Positions 1 to 10,757 of a stretch of DNA of 64,000 nucleotides are shown here, piece by piece. Each line of letters starts with the position of its first letter. Position 1 is the stretch's first letter. The notes beneath the pieces are model-generated. The model was not told the DNA's origin. It worked only from the letters and a program-made list of their open reading frames with translations, and made no database searches. Source of the DNA: Rhodamnia argentea (Eukaryota; Streptophyta; Magnoliopsida; Myrtales; Myrtaceae); the NCBI RefSeq assembly GCF_020921035.1, contig NC_063155.1, positions 7,363,001 to 7,427,000 on the forward strand, read 5' to 3'. Position numbers and translations under genes: made by a program.

Positions 1-205
1 GGAAGAATAACAAAAGAAAGAGAAAGAAAAAAATGAAAAAATAATTAAATAGATAATTTTTAAAATATTAAAGTATTACTAAAAATTATCCATGTTAACG
101 CCGGCAACACCATGTAACACCGCATCTGCTATTTTTGGCCAAAAATTAGCCGGATGGACTGAATTGACACAAATGCAAAATGTTTAGGACTCAATAGGCA
201 TGCGG
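1..205. repeat. Fragment of a Mutator-like long-TIR element (one arm)
   Basis: AT-rich DNA ends in the arm typical of the long-TIR family seen complete at 55061-55949: a stretch reading 'constructed' as gccggatggactgaattg, then 'caaatgcaaaatgtttaggactc'-type sequence. Only one arm is inside the window, so its other end and any target duplication cannot be judged. No coding sequence is seen. Confidence 0.5.
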
Positions 206-369
206 CCCTGCTAATAAAGAGATTGATGGGATGAAAATTGTAGAATCATAGGTAGAGGGTTCGACTCCCGCTCTCTGTAAAGAGGCAGAGCAATAGTCAA
301 GAAAAAAAGAGTTAGAGACATGGAAGACAAAAAAAAAATTAGAACCGAGTTGACAATTACAGTGGATTT

Positions 370-745
370 AGAACTTTGTTTTTTAAGTAATTCTCCCCTT
401 CCAAGAAGCAGAGATTCATGTCCCTGTACAAGGAAAAGAAAACCACATCACTCATTTTTCAAATGCCGAGCATGAACTCTAGTCATCAAGTCCGTATCAT
501 CAGCCCTAGGGAGCTCCTATCTCAGACAAGAACAAAAGGAAAAGTGCCCCCATTCAGTTCAGATCAAATCAAATGCAAGGTGCATTGACGCGATCAGCAA
601 GATTCTTAGCCAGGGAAGCCACTATTTAAAGCACCCAAAATAAAAAACAACAAGAACAAGAACAAGAACAAGAGATAAAGTGAACAGTCAATGTATAGCA
701 TCAATCTTTTCAATTCAAACATTGAGATTCTCATAAGGAATGGGA
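370..745. repeat. Duplicated 3'-flank block of the F-box locus, copy 1
   Basis: This non-coding block holds the motifs tcatcagccct, gggagctc, cagacaagaaca, gcatgcaaggtgc-like and cgatcagcaagattcttagc, and an (AAGAAC)n run. It recurs in the same order at about 7975-8345 and 12170-12535. Each copy lies downstream (in minus-strand sense) of a subfamily-A F-box copy, so it was duplicated with the gene. Confidence 0.7.
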
Positions 746-877
746 GGTATCGACCATTCTACCTATTGACCATTCTACCTACTATTTCTTCATCGAGAGA
801 CCGACTTTTGTTAACTAGGAATGGCGTTCGTTGTACAGTGGACATGACTAGACCTATCAGATCGTCAAAGCAATTTA

Positions 878-1066
878 GGCTCCGTTCATTTCGCGAAAAA
901 TAGTTGATTTTAAAAATATTTTTTAAAAAATATCGCTTATATCGCTAACAAAAATAAACTATGAAAAATATTTTTGTCTCATTCATTAATTATTTCAAAC
1001 AATACATGTGATCATTTTTAGGAAAATGTCTTCCTAATTGCTCATTTTCGTTAAATAAACGGAGCG
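878..1066. mobile_element. Tourist-like (PIF/Harbinger) MITE, 189 bp
   Basis: The element begins GGCTCCGTTCATTTCGCGAA and ends with the near-inverse, ...CGTTAAATAAACGGAGCG. A TTA trinucleotide sits immediately outside each end (875-877 and 1067-1069). A 3-bp TTA target duplication with terminal inverted repeats is the signature of PIF/Harbinger MITEs. The interior is AT-rich and non-coding. A related, more decayed copy is at 49502-49730. Confidence 0.65.
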
Positions 1067-1069
1067 TTA

Positions 1070-1854
1070 TAAGTGTTTTTGGACCTAAATTGTGTGCCAT
1101 CTATGAACTTTGTTTGATTCTTGATAATTCATTGTGTATCTCTTCAACTCCCTCCTTTTTTGCTTGGATCGGTAGTATGCATCGGAATGTGGCGAATTGT
1201 TGTTTTGATAAAAGTTTCAGGGTGTCCACTTTAACATGGAGCTCTCCGCACATCCTGCTTCGATCCAGCGATCGATCGATCAATCGATCGGATTCACCTT
1301 GTTTCCCGAAACTGTAGGCTGTAAGAAGTTTCATTTTGTCACCCGCCACCCTAGAACAGTCGCCAATACAGTCGTTCCACAATCATTCCATACAACTTAC
1401 ACAGCGGTTGACTACAATGTCGGCCCTGAATCCACATCAATCTAGTATTTGCAAAGGAATCAGATCATTCATATCCTCGTGTTTTAATGTCCGTCTCTGA
1501 AAGTTATTGAGCATACCAGGTATCTCAATGTTACCCCATCAAGCATGATTAATTAGCTCATGATTCCCAACAATTTACTCTCTTTTTCCTTTTCAAAGTT
1601 TGATGGGTCGTGATCCTTCTTGCATGGAATTTCCATCAACTCTGGGAAGAACATAAGTGAATTCACAAAGCAACACAAACAAGCCTTTGGTAATGTTAAA
1701 TGAAGAGACTTATCCCTTGTTACATTTCTGCACAGGAGCTGCTAGAATAATCACAGATTTGGCTAAACTGGGGAGAAAACAGAGTACTCACCAAGGGTCA
1801 GACTGAAGACAACAAAAATTTTAGCCCCAGGAGATAAGAAGAGCAACTCTCGGG
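1070..1854. other. 3' flank of F-box gene A1, duplicated in the array
   Basis: No gene is seen. The sequence (for example gaatccacatcaatctagta, ttgcaaaggaatcagatca, ttagccccaggagataagaag) recurs before the other two subfamily-A copies at about 8380-9103 and 12560-13458. It is therefore shared 3'UTR and downstream DNA of the duplicated locus. Confidence 0.6.
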
Positions 1855-3090
1855 TCACACAGTTTCAGGTGATACGAGGCTAGGCTCATAACCGCGAACC
1901 GTCCTGAACATCGGAGGGAGGCCAGGGATGTCCAGCGGCTGGTAACTCACCCTTTTCGGGAAGAAATAAGTGAAGTGCATTTTTCTGTTGAAAGGGTTAC
2001 CGTAGCAAGCACTTACCCGCAAAAGATAACATTCCTCGCTCAACCTATTGATGACTGCATAAGTCATGTAGGGATTCCACCGCACGTGAGTATCATGTTC
2101 ATCCCAAAAGCTGATGGAAAGGTCTTCGAGCTTGTCCCCTGTCACTTCCCACAGTCTCATCCACTCGTTATGATGTTCTACTATAGTCAAGCATCTTCTG
2201 AATCCTAGCAGCTCAAGTTCCTTAGGTTCAATCCTTAGCCTGAGGCGGCCATACCCATCAGGGACAAAAACTTCGGGGGGTAGGAGCAATTGATCATTAT
2301 TGTTGCGGCGTACTCCGAGGCCGAATTGGCCAACATCTTTGGCATGTGGCCTGCTGTCAAAGTCGTGCACATCTTTGGGAAATGAAATCATCCGAAACTT
2401 CTCATGACGTACATCAAATGATATGATGAAGTCGCGTCCTTTTCTAGAGGTTCTCCAGTGAATGGCCCCGTTCCAGAATATCGGTTGATATACAAAATAT
2501 GCCTGCCAACCGTCAGGTACATCCAATCTCCTCCACGAACTCTCTCCCAATGTAGTCACTTCGAAGAACCTTCTTCCTTCATTAACATATGTCCGCAGAA
2601 CTTTGTACTTTCCTGCTGAAGGATCGAAACCGAGTCCAACTTCATGACCGCCAATATCTGTTTCTCCTGATGTTGGCAATCTTCTGTACTCCCTCGTTAT
2701 GGGATTGCAAACAAAAACAGGATCAAGAGCTGATGGAGAACCTACACATAGCAATCCTCGGCAAGTGCCCATAGCCCGAAGTCCTTTTAGCGGATCAATG
2801 TGAATCTGTCTGACCCTGCGTCCCTCGATATCCACCAAAAGAAACGGTTGTGTGGAGTCATCCGCACAAAACGGTTCAAGGATAAGCCCCGGTTGCTTGT
2901 CAACGCTGCTATCCAAAAGCTGCTCGATGAAGGTGGGATTTTTTGTTAAGTAACACCAGGCCTTGCAGACACATCTGCAGCGTAGGATTGAGTCGATAGG
3001 AAGCTTGCATAATATTTCTGATATAATCTCCAGGGACAAGTAGGGAATGCGCACGTTACTGTTGTTGCTTCTTTTATCTGATTTCTCCAT
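1855..3090 (-). CDS. F-box protein with F-box-associated (FBA) domain, copy A1
   Basis: Single-exon gene of 411 residues. Residues about 15-60 form an F-box (IPYLSLEIISEILCKLP, then RCRCVCKAWCYLTKNPTF), the module that binds SKP1 in SCF ubiquitin ligases. Residues about 90-300 carry the plant FBA signature (GTCRGLLCVG, VFVCNPITREYRRLP, VGLGFDPSAGKYKVL, NGAIHWRT), which normally recruits the substrate. Members of this family act in cytoplasm or nucleus. The start is the only ATG before the F-box and is conserved in copies A2 and A3. It is nearly collinear with the 413-residue copy at 13459-14700. It is the first of three subfamily-A copies in a tandem array, and its flanks are duplicated too. 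The substrate cannot be inferred. The frame is intact, so it is likely functional, although FBA genes die often. Confidence 0.9.
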   Translation of the reverse strand: MEKSDKRSNNSNVRIPYLSLEIISEILCKLPIDSILRCRCVCKAWCYLTKNPTFIEQLLDSSVDKQPGLILEPFCADDSTQPFLLVDIEGRRVRQIHIDPLKGLRAMGTCRGLLCVGSPSALDPVFVCNPITREYRRLPTSGETDIGGHEVGLGFDPSAGKYKVLRTYVNEGRRFFEVTTLGESSWRRLDVPDGWQAYFVYQPIFWNGAIHWRTSRKGRDFIISFDVRHEKFRMISFPKDVHDFDSRPHAKDVGQFGLGVRRNNNDQLLLPPEVFVPDGYGRLRLRIEPKELELLGFRRCLTIVEHHNEWMRLWEVTGDKLEDLSISFWDEHDTHVRWNPYMTYAVINRLSEECYLLRVSACYGNPFNRKMHFTYFFPKRVSYQPLDIPGLPPMFRTVRGYEPSLVSPETV

Positions 3091-3842
3091 TTAATACGAA
3101 ATATATCAATCTCTTCTTAGCTATGCTCCTGAAAGTTACCCACAAATCAGTACCCAAGCTTAAAAAAGAAGCAGAATAAAAGGGTTAAAAATGACCCTAC
3201 AAGGAATCTTAAAAGGAAGGTCTTTCATTCTCATCAACTGCAAAAAAAACTGTTTTACAAATGGGTTTTTCTTTTCTTCTTTGCCGTTGTGTCACTGATG
3301 GATTTCAACAAGCGACAAATCTGCACAACAAAATGCTATTCTAATTTTAAGTATGTCGATACACAAAGCAGAGGGTAAAATGCATCACACTTACTCAAGC
3401 TCTATTCATTTGAGCTCTTTCGCAGCAACTTTCTATAGTGCGCTAGATAACAAAAGTTCACGTGAGATGTAATTTACAAATGACCAATCTGCATCGCTGC
3501 CAGTTATGATAAAGCTCTTAACTTTGTCAAAAGCCGATTATCACTAAAACAAGTTATAAGGATGACATCAATTACATCGATGCTTCCAAAAACGATAAAA
3601 CACTTGAATGACAATGGCAAATTATATGAATACCCTTTAGCGTTATTAACACTCCTCAAAACCATGGATAGTCACATTGACTTGTTACGACCCAATTAAC
3701 ACCTCTCTCTCTCTCTACAGATATCTCTAGGACTATCATTACAATCATCTCTCTACTACCTTGTTCACCACCATACCAGGCTTACCAGCTTGTGGCTGCA
3801 AATGTCTAGAACTCTCAGGCAGGTTGAGACTACCATAGAACA
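3091..3842. other. 5' flank of F-box A1 (promoter side), duplicated in the array
   Basis: No gene is seen. Blocks such as cgaaatatatcaatctcttc, gttacccacaaatcagtaccc and caagcttaaaaaagaagcag recur upstream of A2 (10281-10640) and, more diverged, of A3 (14701-15400). This is shared promoter and 5' flank DNA of the duplicated unit. A short CT run lies near 3703-3716. Confidence 0.55.
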
Positions 3843-4051
3843 TGTCACAACTCCTCTAGTCCCACATTGCCTAGGAGGAGGTCTTGGGAAGCCTTTATAA
3901 GGCTTGGGTGCCCTTAGACATGCAAGACGCGTTTTCCGGGCATTGTATGGGCGACGCTCAGAGGAACAAAACCGTGAGGACTGTGTGTCCAAAGCGGACA
4001 ATATCTTGCAGAGTGGCGCAGCGGAAGCGCGTGGGGCCCAAGGCCGTTACA
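3843..4051 (+). mobile_element. Solo LTR of a small LTR retrotransposon, 209 bp
   Basis: The insert starts TGTCACAACTCC and ends AAGGCCGTTACA (TG...CA ends), with an exact 5-bp duplication gaaca on both sides (3838-3842 and 4052-4056). The homologous block at about 15395-15420 has the flanking sequence continuous without the insert (accatag joined to ccaccaacattagg), which is an empty site. A TATA-like tttataaggc lies inside. The stretch gagtggcgcagcggaagcg resembles the 5' half of plant initiator tRNA-Met, which may be chance or may be a captured tRNA piece. No internal retroelement region remains, so it is a solo LTR. Confidence 0.75.
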
Positions 4052-4056
4052 GAACA

Positions 4057-5160
4057 AACATTAGGATCCAGGCTGCCATTTTGAGCAAATGTGAAAAAAC
4101 TGACAGAGGGGAAGAGGTAGTGAAGTGAGTGATCAGAGGGTGCAAGTGCCGAGAGGCGTGTGTGCAAGTGAGGGCACTGTGAAGTTGGTGACTGAAACAA
4201 TAAAGTAAGGAATTGCGAGCAAGCGAAAATGAAAAAGTACACCATCGAACTTGCGTTTCTTGTCGCGATAAAGTTCGAAATCCTCCTTCACTGCGCATTG
4301 CACTTTCTGAACCGAATTTGGGTATTCAAAAGGTTCCCCTTCTCCATCTACAATAGCCTACACTTCCCTTAACCTCCACTTCTACTTGATTTGAATTATT
4401 AGCCAGAGATCATGAACTAACTGTGAATTTAAAGCGTGGGATTTGACATCACAAAAAACCTAGATACGATGACATTCTTCACTCTGACGCAACGAGATGA
4501 GAAATTTTGCTCTCATTTTCTAAACTCTGCCCGATCACTAGCAAGAACAAGATGCTCATTTTTCAGGAGGCGAAAAGAGATCGGTACTCTCAAGAAACAA
4601 AAACGAATTTCCCTTTGACGGCAATAAATGCAACGGAGCAAGGAAACTGAAGCAGCAAAATACGTGTTCAGACCATCAATCACAGGAGCGAGAGAGACAA
4701 GATTACAGATTAAGCCAGCAAGAACAGATTCGGGGGAAGGAAAAAAAAAAGACCACCCAAGAACAACAAGGAAGTGTTCCAGCAAATTCGGGTCGTACCT
4801 CGCTGCAAGTGCGAGGCGCATCAGCACGATCAGACAGATTCTCAGCCAATGAGAACATCACTGAAGGAGCTGAGCGACAGGAAAGGAAAAGGGTAAGAGA
4901 AAGAGCATCGAGAAACAGAGAACACAACCGTGTCAGCCATGAATCTTCTCATTCCAAGACGAAATTCATGGGAAGAAAAAACAGAGAAGAGTCGAGAGTT
5001 CTACCGTCAAGAAACCAACTTTTGCTCGCATTCTTGGGTTTGATCGTCCACAAGGGTCGTCCAAAAGTTCTTCTCTTTCTTATTGACGAAGACTTCAGGA
5101 TTTTTTTTATTTTTCCTCTATATTCTACTTCGTCTATATTTTAGCTTTTCATTTCTAATA
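4057..5160. repeat. Duplicated upstream block, copy 1 (pairs with about 15400-16470)
   Basis: Non-coding DNA matches about 15400-16470 in order: ggctgccattttg, the catcgaactt...tttcttg stretch, tgaaatcctc-type sequence, caacgagatgag/caacgaaatgag, acaagatgc, acagattctcagcca, and cttctcattccaagacgaaa. Small reading frames in it are not conserved between the two copies, so I do not call genes here. Confidence 0.6.
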
Positions 5161-6256
5161 ATTAAGGGTGCGCAAGACGGAACGATGGAATCAGAACTCT
5201 TTGGTTCCCGAGGGCATCGGTCCAGGTTCCGATTCCATAAAATTGGAATGATTTCCGGCTGGCTGAACTTTTTTTTTTACTTTTTAATAAAAAAATTTCA
5301 TATCTTTTTTATTTTTTAATTTTTTTTATTGAGGGCCAAGGGCATAACAACATCGGCCTTCAATTAAAAAAAAAGAGTAAAGAAAAGAAAGGGCTAAAAA
5401 AGGAAAGTACCAAAAAAAAAGTTTGACAAATGTTTTTCCGACAGTACTATCGGAGAAGGCACAATTTCAACTATAGATGCACACATAATCATAACATGCT
5501 TTGCATAAAGTAATCATTGAGTGAGAGATTGTATGGTAAAAAATAACCGACAATACTATCAGACTAGCATCTCCCAAAAAATTTCAAAGCCAACACCGGT
5601 TGTGCCACGTCGGATGGTCGGCATCTACGTCAGATTTCCGACAAAAATTGGCCGGGTGAACTAAATTGATATAAATATAGAAAGTTTAAGATTAAATGGA
5701 CACACTTAAAAGATTTATGATTTTTTTTAAAAGATTTATAATTAAATTGATACCAATATAATAAATTTATCATTTTTCCGGCACTCTTTCCATTAATATT
5801 CCAAAAAAAAAAAATTCCACGAGAAATGTTTGGGTATTTCGATATTGGATTGAGAGAACTATTATGCAGATATGAACAATATAGACAGAGTTTATCTTTA
5901 TCACCCTCGTGATGATCTGCAGACTGCATTTACTCTCCTTCCTCAGTTGAAGAACTTCCTGATCGGCCTCTGTGTACGGACTCGGAACATCGATCTAAAC
6001 GCGAAACGAAAAGCCCCCCCTTTTTTTTTTTCCTTCTAGTGGACTCTACATGGAAAATATCCAGGATGATCACAAAATGAAAGTGCACTTGCAAAATTTG
6101 GTAATGCAAAGTGAGATTTCAAGCAAGTCCCCCCTCTTTGAGTTCAAATCTCTCAAACAAACTTCCAGGATGATCGCAGGTTTGGTTAAAGAGGACGACA
6201 TGAATGTTTACAAAGGTGATTGGCACTGACGGTGACAGAAAAGTTATAGTTCTTGG
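5161..6256. other. Intergenic; decayed hAT-MITE-like and Mutator-like arm fragments
   Basis: About 5165-5265 has the paired 'gaaccggttcc'-like wording (ggttcccgagg, aggttccgattcc) of the hAT MITE family complete at 20294-20847. About 5585-5785 is a single arm of the long-TIR Mutator-like family (gttgtgccacgtcgg, gacaaaaattggccgg, ttaagattaaatgg). About 5265-5440 is mostly poly-A/T. The last 200 bases begin the duplicated 3' flank of the subfamily-B pseudogene. Confidence 0.45.
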
Positions 6257-7300
6257 TCAAGCAGTTTCAGGAGATACCGGGATAGGCTCAAAGCCAGGGA
6301 TTGCGTCGAAAATCCGAGGGAAGTTCATGGCAAGTGCTGACCTAGAGCTGATAAGAACTCAGGGTCGCAGGACATGGGTGTCCGGCTCTTCCTGCAAGCT
6401 GATCTTGAGGCCTCCGAGATTCTCTCCAGTCTGCTATCCATATCAGCATTCGTTCCTCCTTATATCTGACCATGTTCAAGTATCTCCCGAAGCCGACCAT
6501 TTCGAAATGCTTGGTCAGATGCTCGACAAGCCAGCGGATACCCGGGAACGGATCCCCTGGAGGCCATGATATGATGCCTTCACTACCATCATTGATGCGC
6601 AAAGTGACATCCTGAAATTCTTCAGGGAAGTCGGAGGATGTGAAATTCCCCTTTGCATATGACAAATGACTGGATGCAGTCGGATTCGACCCTGAAGTTC
6701 ATCTTCCAGTGTATGGCCTTATTCCAGAACCTCGGATTGCATACGAGGTGGTTCCACATATCTGTCCTAATCAGCAATGTTCTCCACTCATCTTTTGCAA
6801 GCATAATCACCTCGAATCGCATTGTCTTGCCTTCGGCCTTGACATCGGTTTTCAGGACTTTGCACTGTTCTGTAGAAGGATCGAAGCCAATTCCGACAAG
6901 ATGGCAATAGACTAACCTTCTTCTTGACGTTGGCAATTGCCGGTACTCCCTCATTACAGGATTACAAACGAAGACACGATCGAACGACCAGGGAGAAGCT
7001 AGACAAAGCAATCCCCGGCAAGACCCCATGACCAAAAGTCCTTGAAGCAGCTCGATTCGAACCGGGCGAAACTTGCATCCCGCTAGATCCACCCAGTGAA
7101 GAAAACCCAGGAGTCCATCATCCGGCACACTAAGTGGCTGGATGATGAGCCCTGGGCGTATGTTAACAAGCCACTTGATGAAGACAGGATCTTTCGTCCA
7201 GTAGCACTAGGACTTACACATGCACTGGCTGCGAGCCTGACTAGTATTTCGAATATGATATCGAGAATGAAGTAGGGGATACTCGTGTTGTCGCTGTAGC
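6257..7300 (-). pseudogene. F-box/FBA pseudogene, subfamily B copy 1
   Basis: Read on the minus strand, the pieces of an F-box/FBA protein lie in order but in changing frames. The F-box start (IPYFILDIIFEILVRL) is near 7290-7240. Then come KWLVNIRPGLIIQPL and the FBA core GSCRGLLCLASP, VFVCNPVMREYRQLP and VGIGFDPSTEQCKVL in the frame 6622-7128. RINDGSEGIISWPPG and KHFEMVGFGRYLNMV follow in another frame (6342-6665). The C-terminal end IPGFEPIPVSPETA and its stop are at 6257. At least three frame changes, one directly behind the F-box, make an intact product impossible from this sequence. It shares the FBA motifs and C-terminal end of subfamily A but is clearly diverged from it. Confidence 0.8.
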
Positions 7301-9103
7301 TCGCTTTCTTTGAATTGGCTATTGGAGGAAAAAAGATGTCGAATTAGCTTTTCTAGTTATGCTCCCGCGATGTACCTGTCTACGAAATAAATGAATTTGG
7401 CACCACGAACACAATAAGCAGCAGAACGAAGGATATCGTGAAGGAAAAACCAACTAGGAATCTGAAGTGAAATCAATGTTTTCCACCTTTGCTTGTTCCG
7501 CAGTTGAATTTCCTTTTTTTCCGGTTGTTGTTCCGCAATTAGATTTCAAGAAGCCCAATAATTTCACACTGACATGTTGATCCAAAAATCGGAATTACAA
7601 TTCGATGTGAAAATGGCTTGGTAACAATGAATTGCATCATAACTCTGTTTCCTAAAACGCTTTTGTGGATTCTAAACAGTATGATAGTTATGAAATTCCG
7701 CCTAGGATATCACCTTTGATGCAGGGGACTAATGCACCATGGCCACCCGATATAGTATGATAACCACTGTTGCTATCTTATTCCATTTTAGCTTTTGGTT
7801 CGTAAATACAAGCCGGGACATCTGCCTGACATGACAAATTGTAGGGACGCAACTTCAATCATACCCATCTTTCCGAAGCGATTGCTAGAACGATGATATC
7901 AACCTACATAAACACCCTTCAATGATATGAACACGCCAGGAAACCGTCAATGATCCAATCAGCCCGTAAGAAGGTGAACTTCCAAGAAACAAAGATTCAT
8001 GTTCTGGCACGAGGAAAAGAAAATCATATCATGCGTTTTTCAAATGCTGAGCATGAACTCTAGCCAACAACTCCTTGACATCAGCCCTTGGGAGCTCGTG
8101 TACCAGACAAGAACAGAAGGAAAGTGCCCAAATGAGTTCAGATCAAAATCAAATGCAGGGTGCATCGACGCGATCAGCAAGATTCTTAGCTTGGGAAGCC
8201 ATTATTTTAAGCACCCAAAATGGACAAGAACAAGGACAAGAACAAGAGATAAAGTGAACTGTCATGTAAAGCATCAATCTTTTCAATTCAAACTGAGAGA
8301 TTCTCAAAGGGACAGCAAGGTATCCGACAATCCTACCAATTGAGAGACCGACTTTGCTTAACCGGGAATGATTTTGTGCCATCTAGATTTGATTCTTAAT
8401 CCTTCATTGTATATCTCCTCAATCCTCCTCATTCGTTCGGATCGATAGTATGTGTCCGAATGCGGCTAATTGCTATTCCGATTTAGAAGTTTCAGGATGT
8501 TCACTTTAACGTGGAACTCTCCGCCCATCCTTTTACACATAGGTATTATCATACGTGTATCTAAAAGTGATAGTAACCCTACTTTGATCCAGCAATGGAT
8601 CGATCATTCACCTTTTTTCCTGAAATTGTATGCTGTAAGCAGTTTCTTTCTGTCGCTCGCGCTGCAACCCTAGAACAGTGGGCAATACAGTCCTGCCATA
8701 CAATTTACACAATGGTAGACTACAATGCCGGCCCTGAATCCACATCAATCTAGTACTTGCAAAGGAATCAGATCATATTCTTATGCTTTAATGCCCTTCT
8801 CCCCCATCCTACAACAACTAAATTTCGTTTACTCTCCTTCTAAACTGAAGAACCCGTCGTGATCCTCTGTGCAAGGAATTTCCATGAACATTGGGAAGAA
8901 CATAAGGGAATTCAAAAAGCAATAGAAACAAGCCTTCAACACTTGCAATTGCCAATGTTAAACGAAAAGAGTTATTCCTAACCGCAAACTGTTGAATAAT
9001 CACAGATTTGGCTAAAAGGGGGAGAAAACAGAGTACTCACAAAGGGTCAGACTGAAAACAACAAAAAATTTAGCCCCAGGAGATAAGAAGAGCAACTCTC
9101 GGG
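7301..9103. other. Intergenic; second copy of the F-box unit 3' flank (about 7975-9103)
   Basis: No gene is seen. About 7301-7970 is the upstream flank of pseudogene B1 and recurs near 11670-12165 (aagaagcccaataatttcaca, aattatgaaattcc-type, tacaagccgg, ccgaagcgat, ccttcaatga). About 7975-9103 repeats the 3'-flank block of subfamily-A copies 1 and 3, including the (GGACAAGAACAA)n-type run near 8220-8250. Confidence 0.6.
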
Positions 9104-10280
9104 TCAAGCAGTTTCAGGTGATACGAGGCTAGGCTCATAACCACAAACTGTAGTTAATATCGGAGGGAGGCCAGGGATGTCCAGCGGCAGGTAAGTCGCC
9201 CTTTTCAGGAAGAAAAGTGTGAATTGTATTTTTAGGTAAGCATTTACCTGTAACAGATAACATTCCGGGCTCAACCTACCGATGACTGAATAAGTCATGA
9301 AGGGATTCCACAGCACGTGATTATCACGTTCATCCCAAAAGCAGATGGAAAGGTCTTCAAGCTTGTCCCCCGTCACTTCCCGTAGTCTCGTCCACTCATC
9401 ATGATGTTCAACTATAGTCAAGCATCCTCTGAATCCTAGCAGCTCAAGCTCCTCAGGTTCAATCCTTGTCATGAGGCAGGCATATTCATCAGGGGCAAAA
9501 TCTTGGGGGGTTAGGAGCAATTGATCATTATTATTATGGCGTACTCCAAGGCCGAATTGGCCAACATCTTTGGCACTTGGCCTGCTGCCAAAGTCGTATA
9601 CATCATTGGGAAATGAAATCAACCGAAACTTCTCATGACGTACATCAAATGATATGATGAAGTCACGTCCTTTTCTAAGGGTTTTCCAGTGACTGCCAAC
9701 CATCAGGTACATCTAATCTCCTCCACGAACTCGCTCCCAACGTAGTCACTTCGAAGATACTTCGTCCTTCATTAACATATATCTGCAGAACTTTGTACTG
9801 TCCTGTTGAAGGATCGGAACCGAGTCCAACTTCATGACCGCTAATATCTGTTTCTCCTGATGTCGGTAATCTTCTATACTCCCTCGTAATGGGATTGCAA
9901 ACAAAAACAGGATCAAGAGCTGACGGAGAACCTACACATAGCAATACTCGGCAAGTGCCCATGGCTCGAAATCCTTTTAGCGGATCGATGCGAATCTGTC
10001 TGACCCTGCATCGCTCTATATCCACCAAAAGAAACGGTTCTGTGGAGTCATCCGCACAAAACGGTTCAAGGATAAGCCCCGGTTGCTTGCAAATGTTGCT
10101 ACTCAAAAGCTGCTCGATGAAAGCCGGAGATTTTTATAGGTAACACCAGGCCTTGCAGACACATCTGCAGCGTAGGACTGAGTCGATAGGAAGCCTGCAT
10201 AAAATTTCTGACATAAGCTCTGGCGAAAAGTAGGGAATGCTCTCGTTACCACTGCTGCTTCTTTTCTCTGATTTCTCCAT
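9104..10280 (-). pseudogene. F-box/FBA pseudogene, subfamily A copy 2 (stop plus 41-bp deletion)
   Basis: This copy aligns with intact A1 and A3 from the same start codon (10278-10280) to the same C-terminal PSLVSPETA. Two lesions break it. A TAA stop lies inside the F-box, where A1 has the Thr codon in CYLTKNPTF. A deletion of about 41 bases near 9690-9697 removes the region for the FBA stretch ...FVYQPIFWNGAIHW and shifts the frame. The two remaining open pieces are 9675-10106 and 9104-9712. It could only make fragments. The rest of the sequence is well preserved, so inactivation seems recent. Confidence 0.85.
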
Positions 10281-10757
10281 TTAAGACGAAATATATCAAT
10301 CTCTTCTTAGCTATGTTCCTGCAAGTTACCCACAAATCAGTACCCAAGCTTAAAAAAGAAGCAGAACAAGGCAATACGGAATCTTAAAAGGATCCGTGCT
10401 TTCATTTTCACCAATTGCAAAAAGAACTGTTTTACAAATGGGTTTTTCTTTTCTACTTTGTTGTTGAGTCACTGATTGATTTCAACAAGCATAAAATCTG
10501 CACAACAAAATGTTATTCTAATCTTAAGTATGTCGATGCACAAAGCAGAGGGTAAAATGCATCACACTTCCTCAAGCTCTCTTTAGTTGAACTCTTTCCC
10601 AGCAACATCCTATAGTGCGCTACATAGTAACAGTTCACATGAGATGTAATCTCTCAAACGAACTCCCAGGACGATCCCAGGTTTGGTTAAAGAGGAAGAC
10701 ATGAATGTTTACAAAGGCGATTGGCACCAGCGATGAAAGAAAAGTTTTAGTTCTCGG
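10281..10757. other. 5' flank of F-box A2 joined to the 3' flank of pseudogene B2
   Basis: To about 10640 it matches the A1 upstream flank (3091-3480). After that it matches the DNA downstream of B1 (about 6150-6256: ctctcaaacgaac, aggtttggttaaagagg, gacatgaatgtttacaaagg). The join marks a duplication breakpoint near 10645. No coding sequence is seen. Confidence 0.55.

Noticed and set aside
237-290. B-box-like string gggttcgactcccgc
   Set aside because: No A box at the right distance and no acceptor stem, so it is neither a tRNA nor a supportable SINE.
3765-5144. Several 70-111 codon frames upstream of F-box A1
   Set aside because: They are not preserved in the duplicated block at 15300-16470, so there is no selection for a protein.
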